The position numbers and the translations under genes are program-made. From Acanthosepion pharaonis (lineage: Eukaryota; Mollusca; Cephalopoda; Sepiida; Sepiidae), in NCBI GenBank assembly GCA_903632075.3, contig CAHIKZ030001777.1:124001-188000 (forward strand): 64,000 bases of DNA, read 5' to 3'. Below, in pieces: positions 42,978-55,560 of this stretch. Numbering within the stretch: the stretch's first letter is position 1; the number at the start of each line of letters is the position of its first letter. The notes below the pieces were generated by a model. The model did no database searches. It saw only the letters and a program-made list of their open reading frames with translations, and had not been told where the DNA came from.

Positions 42978-45968
42978 ATGTCTATTAAGCTAGCGAGCTA
43001 GAATGTGAACGGCTTGAGATTGAAGTAAGGCAGCCTGCCTGCTTCGTGATCTCTTGTGGCTGTGATCCAGGAGACATACTTTGTTTGGAATGTCGATGCT
43101 AGTGTGCTGTCTAATGTCTATTCAGCATAAAGGGACTGGTAGGCCAGAGATGTTTCCTTGTTATTCAAACTATCCCTGGATGTGAGGGTAGACCTTGTCC
43201 ATGTGGGCATGGAGGACCGGTTGGTCATGGCTGATACAGCCATTAGCAGTGGTTTGTTTCGGGTCATTGTGGTTTATGTACCCAATGATTATGGGGAGTG
43301 TGTCAACTTTTTCCGTCAGTTGGGGTCGTTCCTGGTGGATTTGTTGCACTTAGTCTTAATGGGGTACTGGAATGCCATCTTGAACCCCAAGATAGACGGG
43401 TGCAAGGAGCTAGCGAGAAGGCAACGGTTGATCATAGTTTGGGTGATCTGACTGACATGTTTGGGCTTGTCGATAGATACCAAGTCGGTCATCTGGGGTG
43501 GGAGGTGTGGACATGTGCTCATAACTGGCCGTCTCTCCAGGTAGCCAGCTACCTGGATAGACTGTTAATCAGAAGGGTCAACCCAGATTTACATTCCACT
43601 GTTTAGACTATTCGGATCATAGATGGTGTTAGGCAGTAGGCCTAGAATGGCTGGACACTGGAAGTTCAATCTGTCCTTACTGGACAAGCGAGACTTTCAT
43701 CAACAGATTAGTGCTGCAGGAATTAATGTGGACGGTTATTGAAAGTAGGTACATGGGTGCAGAATTGTGCAAGGAAGAGATCCGTCGAGGTTCTGATCGA
43801 TACATTCATGAGGTCATTACCCCAGAGGGGCATACCCTAAGGTCAATCAAAGATATGTGCAAGGCTTTTTGGTGGCATTTCAAAAGCTGTTTTACCAAGG
43901 AGCTTGGTCTCAGTGATGACAAGTTTTACAGCTATTTCCTTGGTTTTCATTGGCTGAAGCGGCTAGCTGCAAGAGTGATATCACAGAGGGTGAAGTTTAC
44001 TTGGCATTGAAGAGGGTTGACAGAGGCAAGTCTTTGGGACTTGATGGTCTGCCCTACGAAATGTACTTGAGGCTGTCGTACATCTTTGTTTCGATTTTGA
44101 CAGTGGTCCATCCCCGACTGGATTTCCAGGGGTGTGATCACACTGTTGAAAAAGGGCAAGGGTGTTGGGAGGGATTTAGATGATTATAGGCCCATAACTC
44201 TGCTAGACACAAAGTTAAAGATTTTGGCAAAAATCCTGACAGAGCATTTGCAGTCAGTTGCAGCGAGCTTGTTGGGACCCGAGCAGACATGCTGTGAGAA
44301 AAAACAATTCAAAGCAACCTGCATCTGATCCACATGATCATAGAGTGAGTAAATGACAACGAGTGAGCCATGCTGATCAATTTGGATCAGTCCAAGGCAT
44401 TTGACAGAAGACCGTCAGTACCTGGCTGCTGTCCTGCAGGCCACTGGATTCGAACCCGACTTATGCAAGTGGATCAACCTCCTGGTACAGGTGAATGGGA
44501 AGTTAGCTTTTGCGCTGTCTCGGTCGGTCCAACAGGGCTGTCTTTTGTCACTTTACTTATGCTTTACTTTATGCTTTGGCATTGAAGCCTCTCCTTCATC
44601 AGTTGAAGGACTGGGCATGCAGTCTACCCTACAAAGAATTGCTATTTTCTTTGGTAGAGCTCAAGCTAGGGTTTCTGCATATGCCAATGACATGTCCATT
44701 TTCATGTGGTGCCATTGCAACATTATAGGTATTACAGAAGGTGCTTGAACAGTACAAGAAGGTGACAGGGTCCATGATTAACCATAACAAGTCTTCCAGC
44801 TTGTGGTTAGGTCCCTGGAAAGGGGTTGTGCTTCCAGAGCCCTTTGGTTGGACTGATGGACCCATCTGCATCCTTGTAGTGTGGTTCAAGACCAGACTCC
44901 AACTGAAAAAGAATTGGTCAGAAATACTGGCAAAGGTTGGAGCATCAGTCCAGACACTTGGCCCCGAAGGAGGTAGGGCTGAGGAGTGTTACGTTTTGCC
45001 CCTCATCCTTTACCACTTGGCTCTACTTCCTCTTTGCAAGATTCATATGAAGGCGATCAAGCATTTGTTGCTCAACATCTAGTGGGGTGGTCGCAAACAT
45101 TGGGTCCATAAAGAAGCCTGTTATCAGTGTCCATGTCATAGGGGGCTGGGTTTGCCACGGCTGGTGAGTCATCATCATGCCTCAAGGTTGGCTTTCCTAT
45201 GCCTCATTTTGATGGAGAGCTCGATTTTGGCACAGAGTGTTAGGGGTGCCTTCCTTAGCCTTACCATCATTCTTCCCATTTCTTGGGGTAAGTGCTGGTA
45301 TGGCCGTGGAAGGTCAAGTTTCCTCAGGGAGTGGCGGTCAGCCTTGAAGGCCATTCCTTGGTCCAATGATGTTTCTCAGCCTTAAAGACTATAGTATCAT
45401 GAATTAGTGGTGGAGTTGTGAAGGATCCTCAGTGTAACCGCCTCAGCTTGTCGACATCAGAGTTATGCTCCTTGTAGTCCTGGGCGCCAGCAGCGGATTA
45501 CCTCAGTAACTCTTCAGATGGGGAGAGGCAGATTTGCCAGACTGTCATCGGTGTGAACTTGGTTTAAAGGAAATGGTTTTGCATGCCTTCTACCATTGTC
45601 CTCAAGTGTGTCTCTTCTAAGAGTATGTCAGCAAGTTGACGGCTTGTATCAGTCCTGAGCAGCTCGTGTCTATGGATCTCGCATACGTGTGTGACAATGT
45701 GTCACTCCCATTCTCCAGGGTAAAACGGATGGTGTTTTTCATGTTCCAAGCAGTGGCTAGAATGGTGGTGTAGACAATGCAAAAAGAGGGAATCTTGTGA
45801 AATGAAGGGTTTTTGTATCAGGATCTGGTTGTTTTCTTTAAGCACCAGCTAAGGGTAAAAATCAGATCTGATCGAAAGCATTTGATTTTGACAAATTTCA
45901 ACAAAAGGTGGGTGACTGAGGCGAGCCTGGTTCATGCGGACAGGGCTAGGCTTGATTTTCTCTTTTAA
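42978..45968 (+). pseudogene. LINE copy 3 ORF2
   Basis: Starts MSIKLAS then an early stop. Endonuclease remains include VVYVPNDYGECVNFF and MGYWNAILNPK, where copy 4 has MGDWNAILDPK, so the Asp is Tyr. RT remains include KSLGLDGLPYEMYLRLS, LITLLDTKLKILAKIL-like sequence, LINLDQSKAFD and SAYANDMSIF; the catalytic YADD is YAND. Later SVQQGCLLSLYL, WKGVVLPEPFGWTDG and a decayed C-terminus end at TAA 45966. At least ten frame breaks. Not functional. Confidence 0.84.
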
Positions 45969-46164
45969 GTTCCCTTAATACAATGGGGTTGTTTTCTGTG
46001 AATCCTCCCCTAGTTAGGTTAGTACCATTTTGTTTTCCGAGTTAATGAGTATAAGTGTTGTTCCCAGTACTCTCTTTTGTTAGGATCTATGTTGTAAATC
46101 CTAATCTCCCCAGATTTTTTGTTATCCCGTTTTTATCTTGGCAGGGTCAGCCTTTGTGTTTGGG

Positions 46165-46207
<43 letters not shown>

Positions 46208-46446
46208 TTTTCAAATTTTGATGTCATGGAGTGTTTTGTAGGTTCACTGCGAGTATGCAGTATTTTGGTGTATGTAGGATTGAAGGTGATGAATAAATTC
46301 TTGAGGTGAATGAGTAAATTATAATGAATGAATGAGGCGTGAGTCAGATTAACTAGGGCAACTAAGGAAGACCAGCCTCTCCCTATTCCCCCACCACCAC
46401 CGGCCATGTGCCACAATTCCTGTAATTTAAGGAATAAATATATGTA
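45969..46446 (+). other. 3' UTR of LINE copy 3
   Basis: Parallels 60808-61294 of copy 4 (ATCTCCCCAG versus CCTCCCCAG, TGGCAGGGTCAGC versus GACTGGGTCAGC). An (AT)n run interrupts it at 46170-46204. Confidence 0.75.
46170..46204. repeat. (AT)n microsatellite
   Basis: About 17 AT units with no interruption, inside the 3' UTR of LINE copy 3; absent from copy 4, so it arose after insertion. Confidence 0.95.
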
Positions 46447-46619
46447 CTGAGTTACAACCCACTTTATTTTTGTCTGCCAACTGGATGCTTATCCAACCAA
46501 TTATCATGAAAGAATATATATAGAAATGATACACAGGGAGGCAACCTTATGGTAATGATAATGTAACTGAAGCCAAGCCACCAGATCAGGACCAATAATA
46601 TTACTGATTATTCTTTGGA

Positions 46620-48760
46620 TTTTAGCAAGGAGCTCAAGGTAAATAGCAGGGGTACCAGATCATATGTGTCAGCAATATTTTAAGCATGGATGAATTGTAG
46701 ACTGAATTGTAGATATTTATGATAGATTTTGGAGAAAAAACTGTTTTGCATGACACAGTGAACCATCAGGTTGGTCATAAAGGAAAATTAAAAACACAGT
46801 TGGACTAAGGATGAAGCCTGGTGGGGGGGGGGCACCTGCATTAATATGAAAAGGATGTAGATGAGTGGCCATTCAGGATAACTTTCATTTTACAACTTGA
46901 TAGGAAAGATCAATTCAAAAATGTGTCCAGAGACACTAAATTTTCAGCTTGTGAAGAAGACCTGTCAAAAGCTTTCAAGATATTCAAAGCTACAGCTTTT
47001 ATCTAGAGCATAATAGACTCATTCCACATTTACCATCAGTTGACCTGGAGAAATGAAAGCCATATTGCTTGTCTGAATAAAGCTCCTTTAATGAGAGATG
47101 CCTAACCAATTCAGCATTGATTAGGACCTCTAGGAGTTTCCCAAAAGGAGCTAGAAGGTTAATAAGCCAATAGTTGGAAGGGTCAGGTGATTCACCAGAG
47201 TTCTTAAAAAATGGAACAACAGATGAGGAATTCTAACAGAGAAGAAAGCAGGAGGCAGCAAGGCATTTATGAAGTAATTTAGAGAGAACAGGAGCCAGTT
47301 CAGGAACACATTTCTTAATGACCATTACAGAGATATTATTGAGTTCACATGCCTTGTGGGGATCTAAATTAGAGATGATAGCAGAAACCATAGAAGGAAT
47401 TATATGTGTATGACTCAACAGACTCAGCTCTATGTGGGAAGTTAGGCAGTGGTACTCTAGATAAGTCAAGAGTAGAGTTTAAGGAGAATTTACATGCAAG
47501 GTAGTTAGCTTTATCAACAGAGGATGTTAACACCTTAAATTGCTTGAAAATGGGAGGAATAGAAACCCTACACTTATTTAATATACTATTACAGAGCTGC
47601 CAGTAATCACAACAAAGTTAGTTCCTTCAAGGACTTGTTTACAATTATTACAGGCAGCAACAAATAGGCATTTGTTGTGATGGGAGCTGTCATACTGGTA
47701 TAGCCAAAAAGTGATTCCTGTGGGCTATAATAGCCAAGCATGTTGGTGTGAACCATGAAGTGGACTGAGGTTTTCACCTGGTATTTCCAAGAAGGAATTG
47801 TAAGCGTCCTGAAAGCAAAGGAAGTAGTTGTCGCAGATTACTTCCACAACACAAAGAAAAATCACTGTAAGTACAGACTCGAATATAAGGGGGCAGAAAG
47901 AAATGCTGAAAACTCGATTCGCCGGTACTATCTCAAAAAATAACTCACTCACTAACAAACGCTATGGTCAAAAATGCCCAAATTTTCCGATCACGAATCG
48001 AGAACACCAACTGCTTTTATCGGCAGAACCTATTTTTTTTCATTCGTCGACAGCTGGGATAGGATGTTCCATAATTTGCATATCAAAATACTTTTATAGC
48101 GACTCCTGTGACGAACTTGTTTTTTTTCTTTAATTCAATTATTCCATTTTCAGCATGTTATGCGGAATATGTGCCCTTCTGTTTGGTAAGTAATTTTCTT
48201 TTCTGCCACTTTTTCCGTCGTAGAATACACGCGACGCGCTGTCGCTTGGTTTGACGAGGTAAGTCGCCGTTTTCTTCGCTATAGGAATGAAAGCATCAAT
48301 GCCTCCTTTGACCCAAGAAGGAACCTCAGTGGCGCAATTCTCAATTGAAAAGTTAAAAATGTCAGTCCAAGGAGCATCACCAAGAAAATCACAGAGAGTC
48401 CCAATCAGCATGCTGGTAATGGAAAGAGGTCCTATTAATAGGTGGTTCATGTTCGATAGATGATTGAAACAAAATATCAATAGATACCACAGAATGATCA
48501 GAGTTACCAATAAGGCAGTGTTGTGAAGCTCAGCAAGAGCAAAGAGAGGGGGTGAGAAATAAATCAAGTAGAAGACTTTTACTTGGGTTTGATACTGAAA
48601 TGAGTAGGGAAATCAATGATTTAAGGAGTTGGGTAATGGAAAAATTTAATGTCTGAATACCAGCAACATCAATACCTTTATAATGTTTAAGCCACATGTC
48701 ATAGTGCACATTAAAATCAAAGACAAAGATGTTCACAAATGGATCAAAAGAGTGCATTTT
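46620..48760 (-). pseudogene. Jockey-like LINE, endonuclease and RT relic
   Basis: On the minus strand 48757-48530 gives the end of the endonuclease (VFDFNVHYDMWLKHYKGID, LLLDLFLTPS), continued by decayed sequence to about 48140. RT appears at 47469-47233 (VSAIISNLDPHKACELNNIS, KKCVPELAPVLSKLLHKCL) and further phases to about 46700 (YGFHFSRST, ILSPTVFLIFL). Order and spacing fit one jockey-like ORF2 with many indels. 47.5-48.1 kb shows only weak coding signal between the two parts. Confidence 0.8.
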
Positions 48761-48764
48761 CTAT

Positions 48765-48865
48765 ACTGTCAGATTATTAAAAGGAAAGACCAAAGTGTTT
48801 TTTGATTACTCTATTCAATTTTTTAATCCTTTCTAACATGTTAAAAATCTTGCTTTTCTTAGCAG
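48765..48865 (+). repeat. A+T-rich dispersed repeat, copy b
   Basis: ATTAAAAGGAAAGACCAAAGT and TTTAATCCTTTCTAACATGT match 55470-55540 (ATTAAGAGGAAAGGCCAGAGT and TTTAATCCTCTCTAGCATGT). The solo LTR at 48871 lies immediately to its right. Confidence 0.72.
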
Positions 48866-48870
48866 TTGAT

Positions 48871-49197
48871 TGTGGGGAAAATTGTGAAAATGGCCTACCT
48901 CGGAAACGCCTGCAAATCTGTGCGATGTGCAAACTCCGGTTTGCTCAATGGTAAAGGAACCAAAATGGCGGCACCCATGTTTTATGCCAGGCGGTCTCTG
49001 ACAGTTAACACGAAGTCTCGTCTCGTCATTCGCATGCAAATCGTGGTCGGTCCTCGGCTGTATAAAGCAGGTGCGTTTTTGTTTGCAATCAGTGGGCTTT
49101 TTTTTGGACGTGTGACACTGGATTTTGTCAGTTACCCTCCTCACGGTTTTTTGTTCCTATCTGCTATTATCAGTTGAATCGTTGTGTTACCACCACA
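48871..49197 (+). mobile_element. Solo LTR with 5-bp target duplication
   Basis: Runs from TGTGGGGAAA to TTACCACCACA, with TGTGG/CCACA inverted ends. TTGAT lies on both sides (48866-48870 and 49198-49202), a perfect 5-bp duplication of integrase type. TATAAA at 49061 and TCAGT at 49089 form a core promoter. The related LTR at 35.19-35.40 kb belongs to a gypsy-like element with integrase, so this is the trace of an LTR-LTR recombination. The ORF across it is not a gene. Confidence 0.92.
49061..49093 (+). promoter_or_regulatory. TATA box plus TCAGT initiator in the solo LTR
   Basis: TATAAAG at 49061 and AATCAGTG around 49089-49093 put the initiator A 30 bases after the first T of TATA, the arthropod consensus spacing. 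Confidence 0.7.
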
Positions 49198-49204
49198 TTG
49201 ATTA

Positions 49205-49430
49205 ATATGGAAATATGGAAAATCTAGAGTCTTTTTTTGTGGTAAAACACATTGTTTTGTAAATTCTTGCAAAAATCAAGTAATAGCCAGATTTTAATGA
49301 ACTTTTCGGAACTTATTCACAAAGGAATTAAATTATCTTGGTAATTTTTTTTTTTTTCATCTGTTACCCCATTTATTTAATTTTATAAAATTTTGGGAAA
49401 TTAAAATTTCAGCCTGTTCATATTTTTATT
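49205..49430. repeat. Dispersed repeat, inverted partner at 63.4 kb
   Basis: CATCTGTTACCCCATTTA, GAACTTATTCACA and TTTGTAAATTCTTGCAAAA correspond in reverse complement to GGTGGGGTAACAGAT, GAATAAGTTCTGAC and TTTTGCAATAATTTCCAAA at 63.42-63.57 kb, in the mirrored order. Confidence 0.75.
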
Positions 49431-51110
49431 AGTTAGAAGCAAAACTCCTTAGAGAATTTAAATTAATTTGTTTTTGTCAAACAGAAACAATATTTACCAA
49501 AAATATGCCCTGTATCATAAATAAAAATGCAATACAACTATGACATTATTTACTTAGAAAAGATTTTTAATTGCTTTTATAAATATTATATATTAAGGGC
49601 ACTATTCTCTTAAGAAAAAAATTGGATGAATAATGAATTTTTACAATTGTTTTTTTACAATTGTTTTCATTTTTGTCAAATTTTAATTAGAAAAATTTAT
49701 TAATTTTAAATCTTAAAATTCTATATTAATTTCAGCCATTTAGATTATATTGTGAAAACTATATTTACTCATCATAAATGGAAAAGTTTAATATAAACAA
49801 TCAAACACTAAAATTTTTAAAAGAATTTTTAATTTTTTTTATGTGTATAAACATGCCCATTTTTGTAAGTACAGTTGACCATACACAACATTATCAGAAA
49901 ATAAGAGTGATGACTATAGTAAATTTTGTATCCGGAATATTCGCATAAACATTTTTGCCGTAGGAAAACTTGCACCAAGAATTTTCGCCATAGGAAACTT
50001 CGCCATATAGGATTTTTGCTGTATATGCAAAGAGAGAATATGCTTGCCTTTTCATAGACTTAAAAAGCATTTGAGGTAAAGCCAAGTGGGGTAACCCACA
50101 AGACCTCTCCCAGATTGGAAGAACTTTATTTTGCCAATATATCGATAAAGTACACATCTGTTCTGTTTTGTACTTCATAAGATGAAAAGAAAAAAAAGAG
50201 TCAAATGGTGTAATGGAGAAGTCTTATTAACATACAAATGAAAATGTACTTGTTTGGAGTGCTGTGAAATTTTAAGTGTATCTGAATGTAGCACGTTCTG
50301 GAAAATATGTTGGTAGAGTGTTTTGTTGAATAGATAGAGAGAGACCAGAGGTTGATATGGTTGTTAGAAATTTCCAATGCTCCATGTTGATTTTTGTTTT
50401 TGTTTGGAAGGTTCATTTGTGTATGTTGAATTGTCTTGGCAACACAAAAAATTAACAGTTAGAAAAGACTTTGATTTGGAAAGTTGTTGAGCTGATGCTG
50501 GTGAAATTGATACCAAATGTGGAAGCATGTTTTGTGAGAACTTTGAAACAATCTAGATTGAATGATGATTTTTCTCTGGAGGTGCTGCTATCTCCAGTAT
50601 TATTAAATCATATTTTCAGATGTCTTTGTTGTTCTTATTAAACAGTGAAGCATCAATGTGTCAACATAAGTGTTATATCACATCTTTTTCTGTTAAGCCT
50701 GAGAGAAACTGCAATTTTGTTGTGTAGTATGAGAAAGGAATTGATTTATTCTGTGTTTGAGTGTTATTTTCTAATGTGGTCCATGTAAGTTTCTTTGTGA
50801 ATTGTGGGCAATATTCTTGAAAAAAATGAGCTGTTTTTCAAACTTGTTAGACAAAAGTCAAATTTTTCCATTTGATGAAAAGTTTCCACATGGTGCATCA
50901 AATTAAGTTGTTGTAGTGTTGTGTTTGACAAAAAATTCCATGTAGTCACTAAAGTTGTGTTTAAATTTTATGTCTGCTGATGGTAGAAGTTGCGCATGAC
51001 TCTTCCTTAGAGAAATGGGTTAAACAATGACAGTAGAGATGAAGAGAGTGTCACTCAGCTACTGACCAAGACAAAGGGGTTAAATAGCAGTAGTCACAGT
51101 TTTTTTTACA
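49431..51110. other. A+T-rich stretch without a recognised gene
   Basis: 49920-50030 contains a string of near repeats on the minus strand (TATGGCGAAGTTTCC, TATGGCGAAAATTCTT, TACGGCAAAAATG). 50064-50105 has GGTAAAGCCAAGTGGGGTAACCCACA, which recurs at 51152-51178 with one change. The open frame 50949-50764 on the minus strand gives no recognised family. Confidence 0.5.
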
Positions 51111-51176
51111 GACTTAAAGAACGTATCCTAATGTGCATTTTTGGTAAAGCCAAGTGGAGTAACCCACACTGGGTAG

Positions 51177-52330
51177 TTAAAAAATTTTAAAGGTGCACAT
51201 GTTATATTTGTCAAGTAGAAAAAATTTCCACTCTCTTTTGTTACCCTTTACCTCAACATGGCTCAGCATCCAGCATAATGTGATCTTTCTGGTATTGGAT
51301 ATAGGGTCCAATCTATTTAATAGTTTGATTATTTGTGGATCTTTTAGTTCTTTTTTATTTTTTAGTGTTGTTAATACAGAGAGAGAATTTGAGAATATGA
51401 TGGAGTTTTTGTAGTTATTGTCATAAATTATGTCAAGAGCTAGATCTATTGCACAGGTATCGGCTGTAAAAATTGAGCATTCTTTTGGAAGAGAATTCTT
51501 TAAGAGTTTTCTTGTGAGAAATGGCTGCACATACTATTTTGTTAGTGTTTTTTGAACCATCAGTAAAAATGTAGAAGTATTTAGGATGCTGTTCACAAAT
51601 TTCCTGGAATTAATCTTGATAAGTGATGGGATGAGTTTTTTGTTTGAGGGGATTGCTTAATTTGAGGTTAACTCTGGGATTTTTGATCATCCACGGTGGT
51701 GTTTTAGAAATGATTGCTTTGTGAATATTACTTATTTTGATTTTACTTTCTTTGAGGGTGGATTTCATTGCCTTTTTCTTTTGCTCAAAGCTTTGCTTAT
51801 ATTTTGGGTTGAAAGTACAGTTGTAGGCAGAGTTGAAGGGACATGATTTTATTTTTGTGAGATATTATATCTTATCTTGTTATAAAAGTGCTTCATGAGC
51901 CTCAACGTACAGGCTATGCACTGGAGAAATTATGAAGGCTCCCAAAATCTGTCTCAGACCTTCATGGTGAATAGGGTCAAGTTTTTTTTTTAGGTATGAC
52001 TTCCTTGCAGATCGGTATTTGAGACTGCCATAATCTAGTTGTGACTGGATTAATGTCCTATATAATTTCAGGAGTGTTTGGCCAGTCAGTTCTCTATTCT
52101 GTATTTGCAATCACTCTGAAAAATTGTTGGGCTCTGGTACATTTGTTTTTTAGGTATTTTATGTGAGTGATGAATGATAGTTTTTTTTGTTGTAGATGAT
52201 ACCAAGGAATTTATATTGGTCTAAGATAGGTATTTCAGATCCTTCAAATTTGAGGACTGGGTCATTATGCATTTTCCTTGGAGAGCAAAAATGTACACTA
52301 TTTACTCCTTGTTTTTGAAAATCTGAAACC
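51177..52330 (-). pseudogene. LINE with RNase H (I-group-like): RT tail and RNase H relic
   Basis: The frame 52110-51880 holds TLLKLYRTLIQSQLDYGSLK and DPIHHEGLRQILGAF, the usual end of RT. After a decayed linker, 51530-51177 gives an RNase H: TADTCAIDLALDIIYDNN (Glu replaced by Asp in the second motif), IIFSNSLSVL (Asp replaced by Asn in the third) and LCWMLSHVEVKGN. The first Asp motif (FTDGSKN) is readable near 51560 in the same direction. Catalytic changes and stops make it inactive. It is a different clade from the jockey-like piece to the left. Confidence 0.78.
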
Positions 52331-54275
52331 GTTGTCTGTTGCCCATTTATTTATTTTATTAAGGTTGAGGAATTGCATTTGTGGGAAAAGAAACATACAG
52401 GTGCTAGGACTTGACGGGATCAGCTGATTGATTGGATTGTCCAACCACCCGTCTAGCCCAAGTAAGGGCCAAAGTGGTGTATTGGAAATCAGGAGTAATT
52501 ATTCTTGACTCCTGAAACTCATCCACCAGCATCCCATCCTCAGACATCACAGGTCATCACCCATGGCAATCAGATGGCCCTATATTTGTTACCCATCTGC
52601 AGAGGTGCAGTTGCTGTATTCTGAAGCCCCAGCCAACTGGGCAACAGATTTTTGGGAAATGAGTAGTAGTTTTGTTGTAGAGTTAAGAGTATTGATTTTT
52701 AAAAAATATTATCAGAAGGCTTTTTATTATTTTTGGTTAATTATAACTGATTAGTCTGCATGAAGAAAACTCTACAAAATTTTAAATTTTGTTGTTTGCC
52801 TGGCACAAGGTCAATAACATTCTCAATAAGTGACAAAACGACTCTTTTGTATATGAGAAAGAGATATTTAAATTTATATACAGAAATTTACATTTGTTGT
52901 TGCTGAAATAAAATTCATATCATTTTGAACTTTTTACAATACATTTTTCTTTTGTTTGCTATCAGGAAAGTTTCATTACTTTTTTTAAAAGGTATTTATT
53001 CATAATAATTTCTGTGACAGTGAATATTACATGAAACTGTCTTTTGGTTTGGAACATTTCCGTCAATGTAAGATTGGATGATTTGATTTGTTTCTTTTTG
53101 TAAGTCAGTTTTGAAATTGTAAAATACTATTCTTTTAAAACAAATCAGTAAATTTTATTTGCAAGAATATTTTTATAAATGAACAAAGTTGTCTGCCTTT
53201 AATTGTGAATGGTTTCACAGAAAGGTCCTTTTTTATATTCATTACAATTATCGCATATTAAGAAATAGAATTTAGTCTTAGAATAAATTCGAGAATGAAT
53301 GAATTTAACAAATGTTGTGAGTCTGGTATGCGAGCTTGCAAGATGATGAATTTGTTAGTGAAATAGAATTATATACTCAATATATTTTTTCTTTGTGAAA
53401 TGTGTCAGGTATATTTTTTAGAAAAAGTTGTAACTTGAAATTGAGTGTGTTTGAAAAAAGGTTTTTAGTACATTACTTGTCATGCAGTTTTTACAAGAGT
53501 AGATGAAATGTCTTTTTTGTAGTGAGTGTTGAAATTTCTGATGCAGTATTTGAGAAAGGTTTGTTTGGCTTCACTGTCGGCTGCGAATCTCACGAAAAAT
53601 TTCAGGTTTCCTGGTTTCACTGGCCCATGATTCGCACGCTTTTTTTTATACCTTCTTTCCCAAAAAGGCTAAAAACCCTTTTCCAAGATAAATCGTTAGA
53701 ATTCTAAATAATACGTAGGTGTTACAGTTTTAAATTAATACAAGCCACTGATTGGATGAGCCTACAAATTTTTAAGCATAAAAAATAAAAATTTACCACA
53801 TAAAATTTATATTGAAATTATTTCGAAAAACACTGCTGATCACAATCTTTTGGCCTGTTATTTATTTTTACTTAGAATTAAATTTTATTTAAAATTAAAT
53901 TAAAAATCTTTATTTGAAATCAAAACAAAACTTCAAGAAAGATTTTTTAATTTTTTTAAAACTTAATTATAAAATTTTAAAACTTTAGGTATCATTTTTC
54001 TCCGGAGGTACCTAAATAAATCATTTATTTTATTCCTTTTCTGAGTTTTAACTTTTCTGACATGAAATTGTAAAATTATGAGTAGGAGTTAGAGATTAAT
54101 GTCCGTAGAAAGAGCATGACATTTTTTTGTTTCTTTTCCTTTTTTTTTTTTTTTTGTCGTGATTCATTATTGAAAAAAAGAATAAATGTGACGTCCATAA
54201 AAGAAAGAGGTTAATGAAGAAATTGTTTGTGTCGTATTCACTGATGACATGGGATAATGAAATTGAAAATTACAA

Positions 54276-54300
54276 TAATAAATAAATAAATAAATAAAAA
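54276..54300. repeat. (AATA)n microsatellite
   Basis: About six AATA units ending in a short A run. Confidence 0.85.
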
Positions 54301-55384
54301 CAGCACTTCAAATTGTCAGAGGTTGCTTAAAGCGTCAGACTCAAATTACTACCAGAAATCTTTTAAAATACTTATTGATTTTGTAAATAATAACAAATTT
54401 ACTTTGTTTTCTTTATTTACCGACGTCACCGGCCAGCCAACATTAACTAACAAAAAATCTTCTTAAAATAACAGAAAAATTTTTTAAAAAATACAGTAAC
54501 ACTTACCATTTCTTAATATTTGGCACAAATTTGTCCACAGAACAACACGTGTAAACCCTCCTAAAAACGAGGGCGAGGGACTCAAAAAAAGAACTCCTGA
54601 ATAAAGTTCCAAGGATTTTTTCTCGTAAGTTTTCTTTTTTTCTGTTGTTAGCAACAGTAGTGCAGTACATTTTACGACAGTGTCGTTAACAATAGACTTT
54701 TATGATTTAATAGTTTAAATATATTAGTTTTGTTAAAAATGAATGTCTTGTATTGTCTCTTTACATTTTACTGATTTAATTAAACGATAGATATTATAGG
54801 TCCGATGACAGTTTTTATTTGCTGTCCGTATTTCAACAATGAAAAGAACTACCGTCAAGCGGAACATAAAGTTTAATTTCAGTACACTTACACACAATGT
54901 TGTCCCGTTGAAAAGCGATGAAAGCAAAAGTAAAACTCTTCCTGAGAAACTATTGTATTTAGATTATTTTATTCCTTGAAACGTCCTTTCATTAATGCTT
55001 ATTTTATCATGAAAAAGTAGGGGAGGAGTATCTGTTACTTTTAAATTCTTGACTAAAAAAAAATAAAATATAGAATCTATATTTTATTTTTTTTTTAGAA
55101 AAATCTTCTACTTAAGATAGAAATAGAGGATTTTTCTGAGTTTTAGTTGTGGTAAAATTAAATCTTAAGGAAACTAATGATTGTGTAAAAAGCTGTAAGT
55201 GTAATGGTGTAACTCCGTACCAACAGAAAAACAATAGTGCACTCGCACTGTATACAGTAGCAGACGAAAAATTAAGTGCTGTCCAAGATTCTTTTTATGT
55301 GACACACTGATATTCGTGACAAAGCTGTAAAGAGCCATAATCGCTTACATCCCGAAGGGACACAGGGACTTCCAGTTGAGTACT

Positions 55385-55560
55385 TTGTTAAAAAGAGCAT
55401 ATCCTGATGAAAAAGGCTCCAAACTTGATTAAATAATTTTTTTTATCGTCAAATGTTTATTTTTTTTATTAAGAGGAAAGGCCAGAGTATTTTTTGAATA
55501 TTTAAAAAAAAATTTAATCCTCTCTAGCATGTCCGAAATTTTAGCTAAAGATTTTTTTTT
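55385..55560 (+). repeat. A+T-rich dispersed repeat, copy c
   Basis: The first half matches 38395-38540 and the second half 48765-48865, so this copy links the two partial ones into a repeat of at least 170 bp. No terminal inverted repeats or target duplication seen. Confidence 0.7.

Larger units (their letters stand above)
41178..46446 (+). mobile_element. LINE copy 3 (second L1/Tx1-like subfamily), degraded
   Basis: ORF1, ORF2 and 3' UTR are present with many stops and indels. It is closer to copy 4 than to copies 1 and 2. The 3' end GAATAAATAT at about 46430-46440 matches the family end. I find no target duplication. The left boundary is approximate; 40.9-41.18 kb holds nothing clear. Confidence 0.85.

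Noticed and set aside
48866..49177. 103-residue ORF on the plus strand
   Set aside because: It lies across a solo LTR and its apparent coding match at 35.3 kb is the LTR copy.
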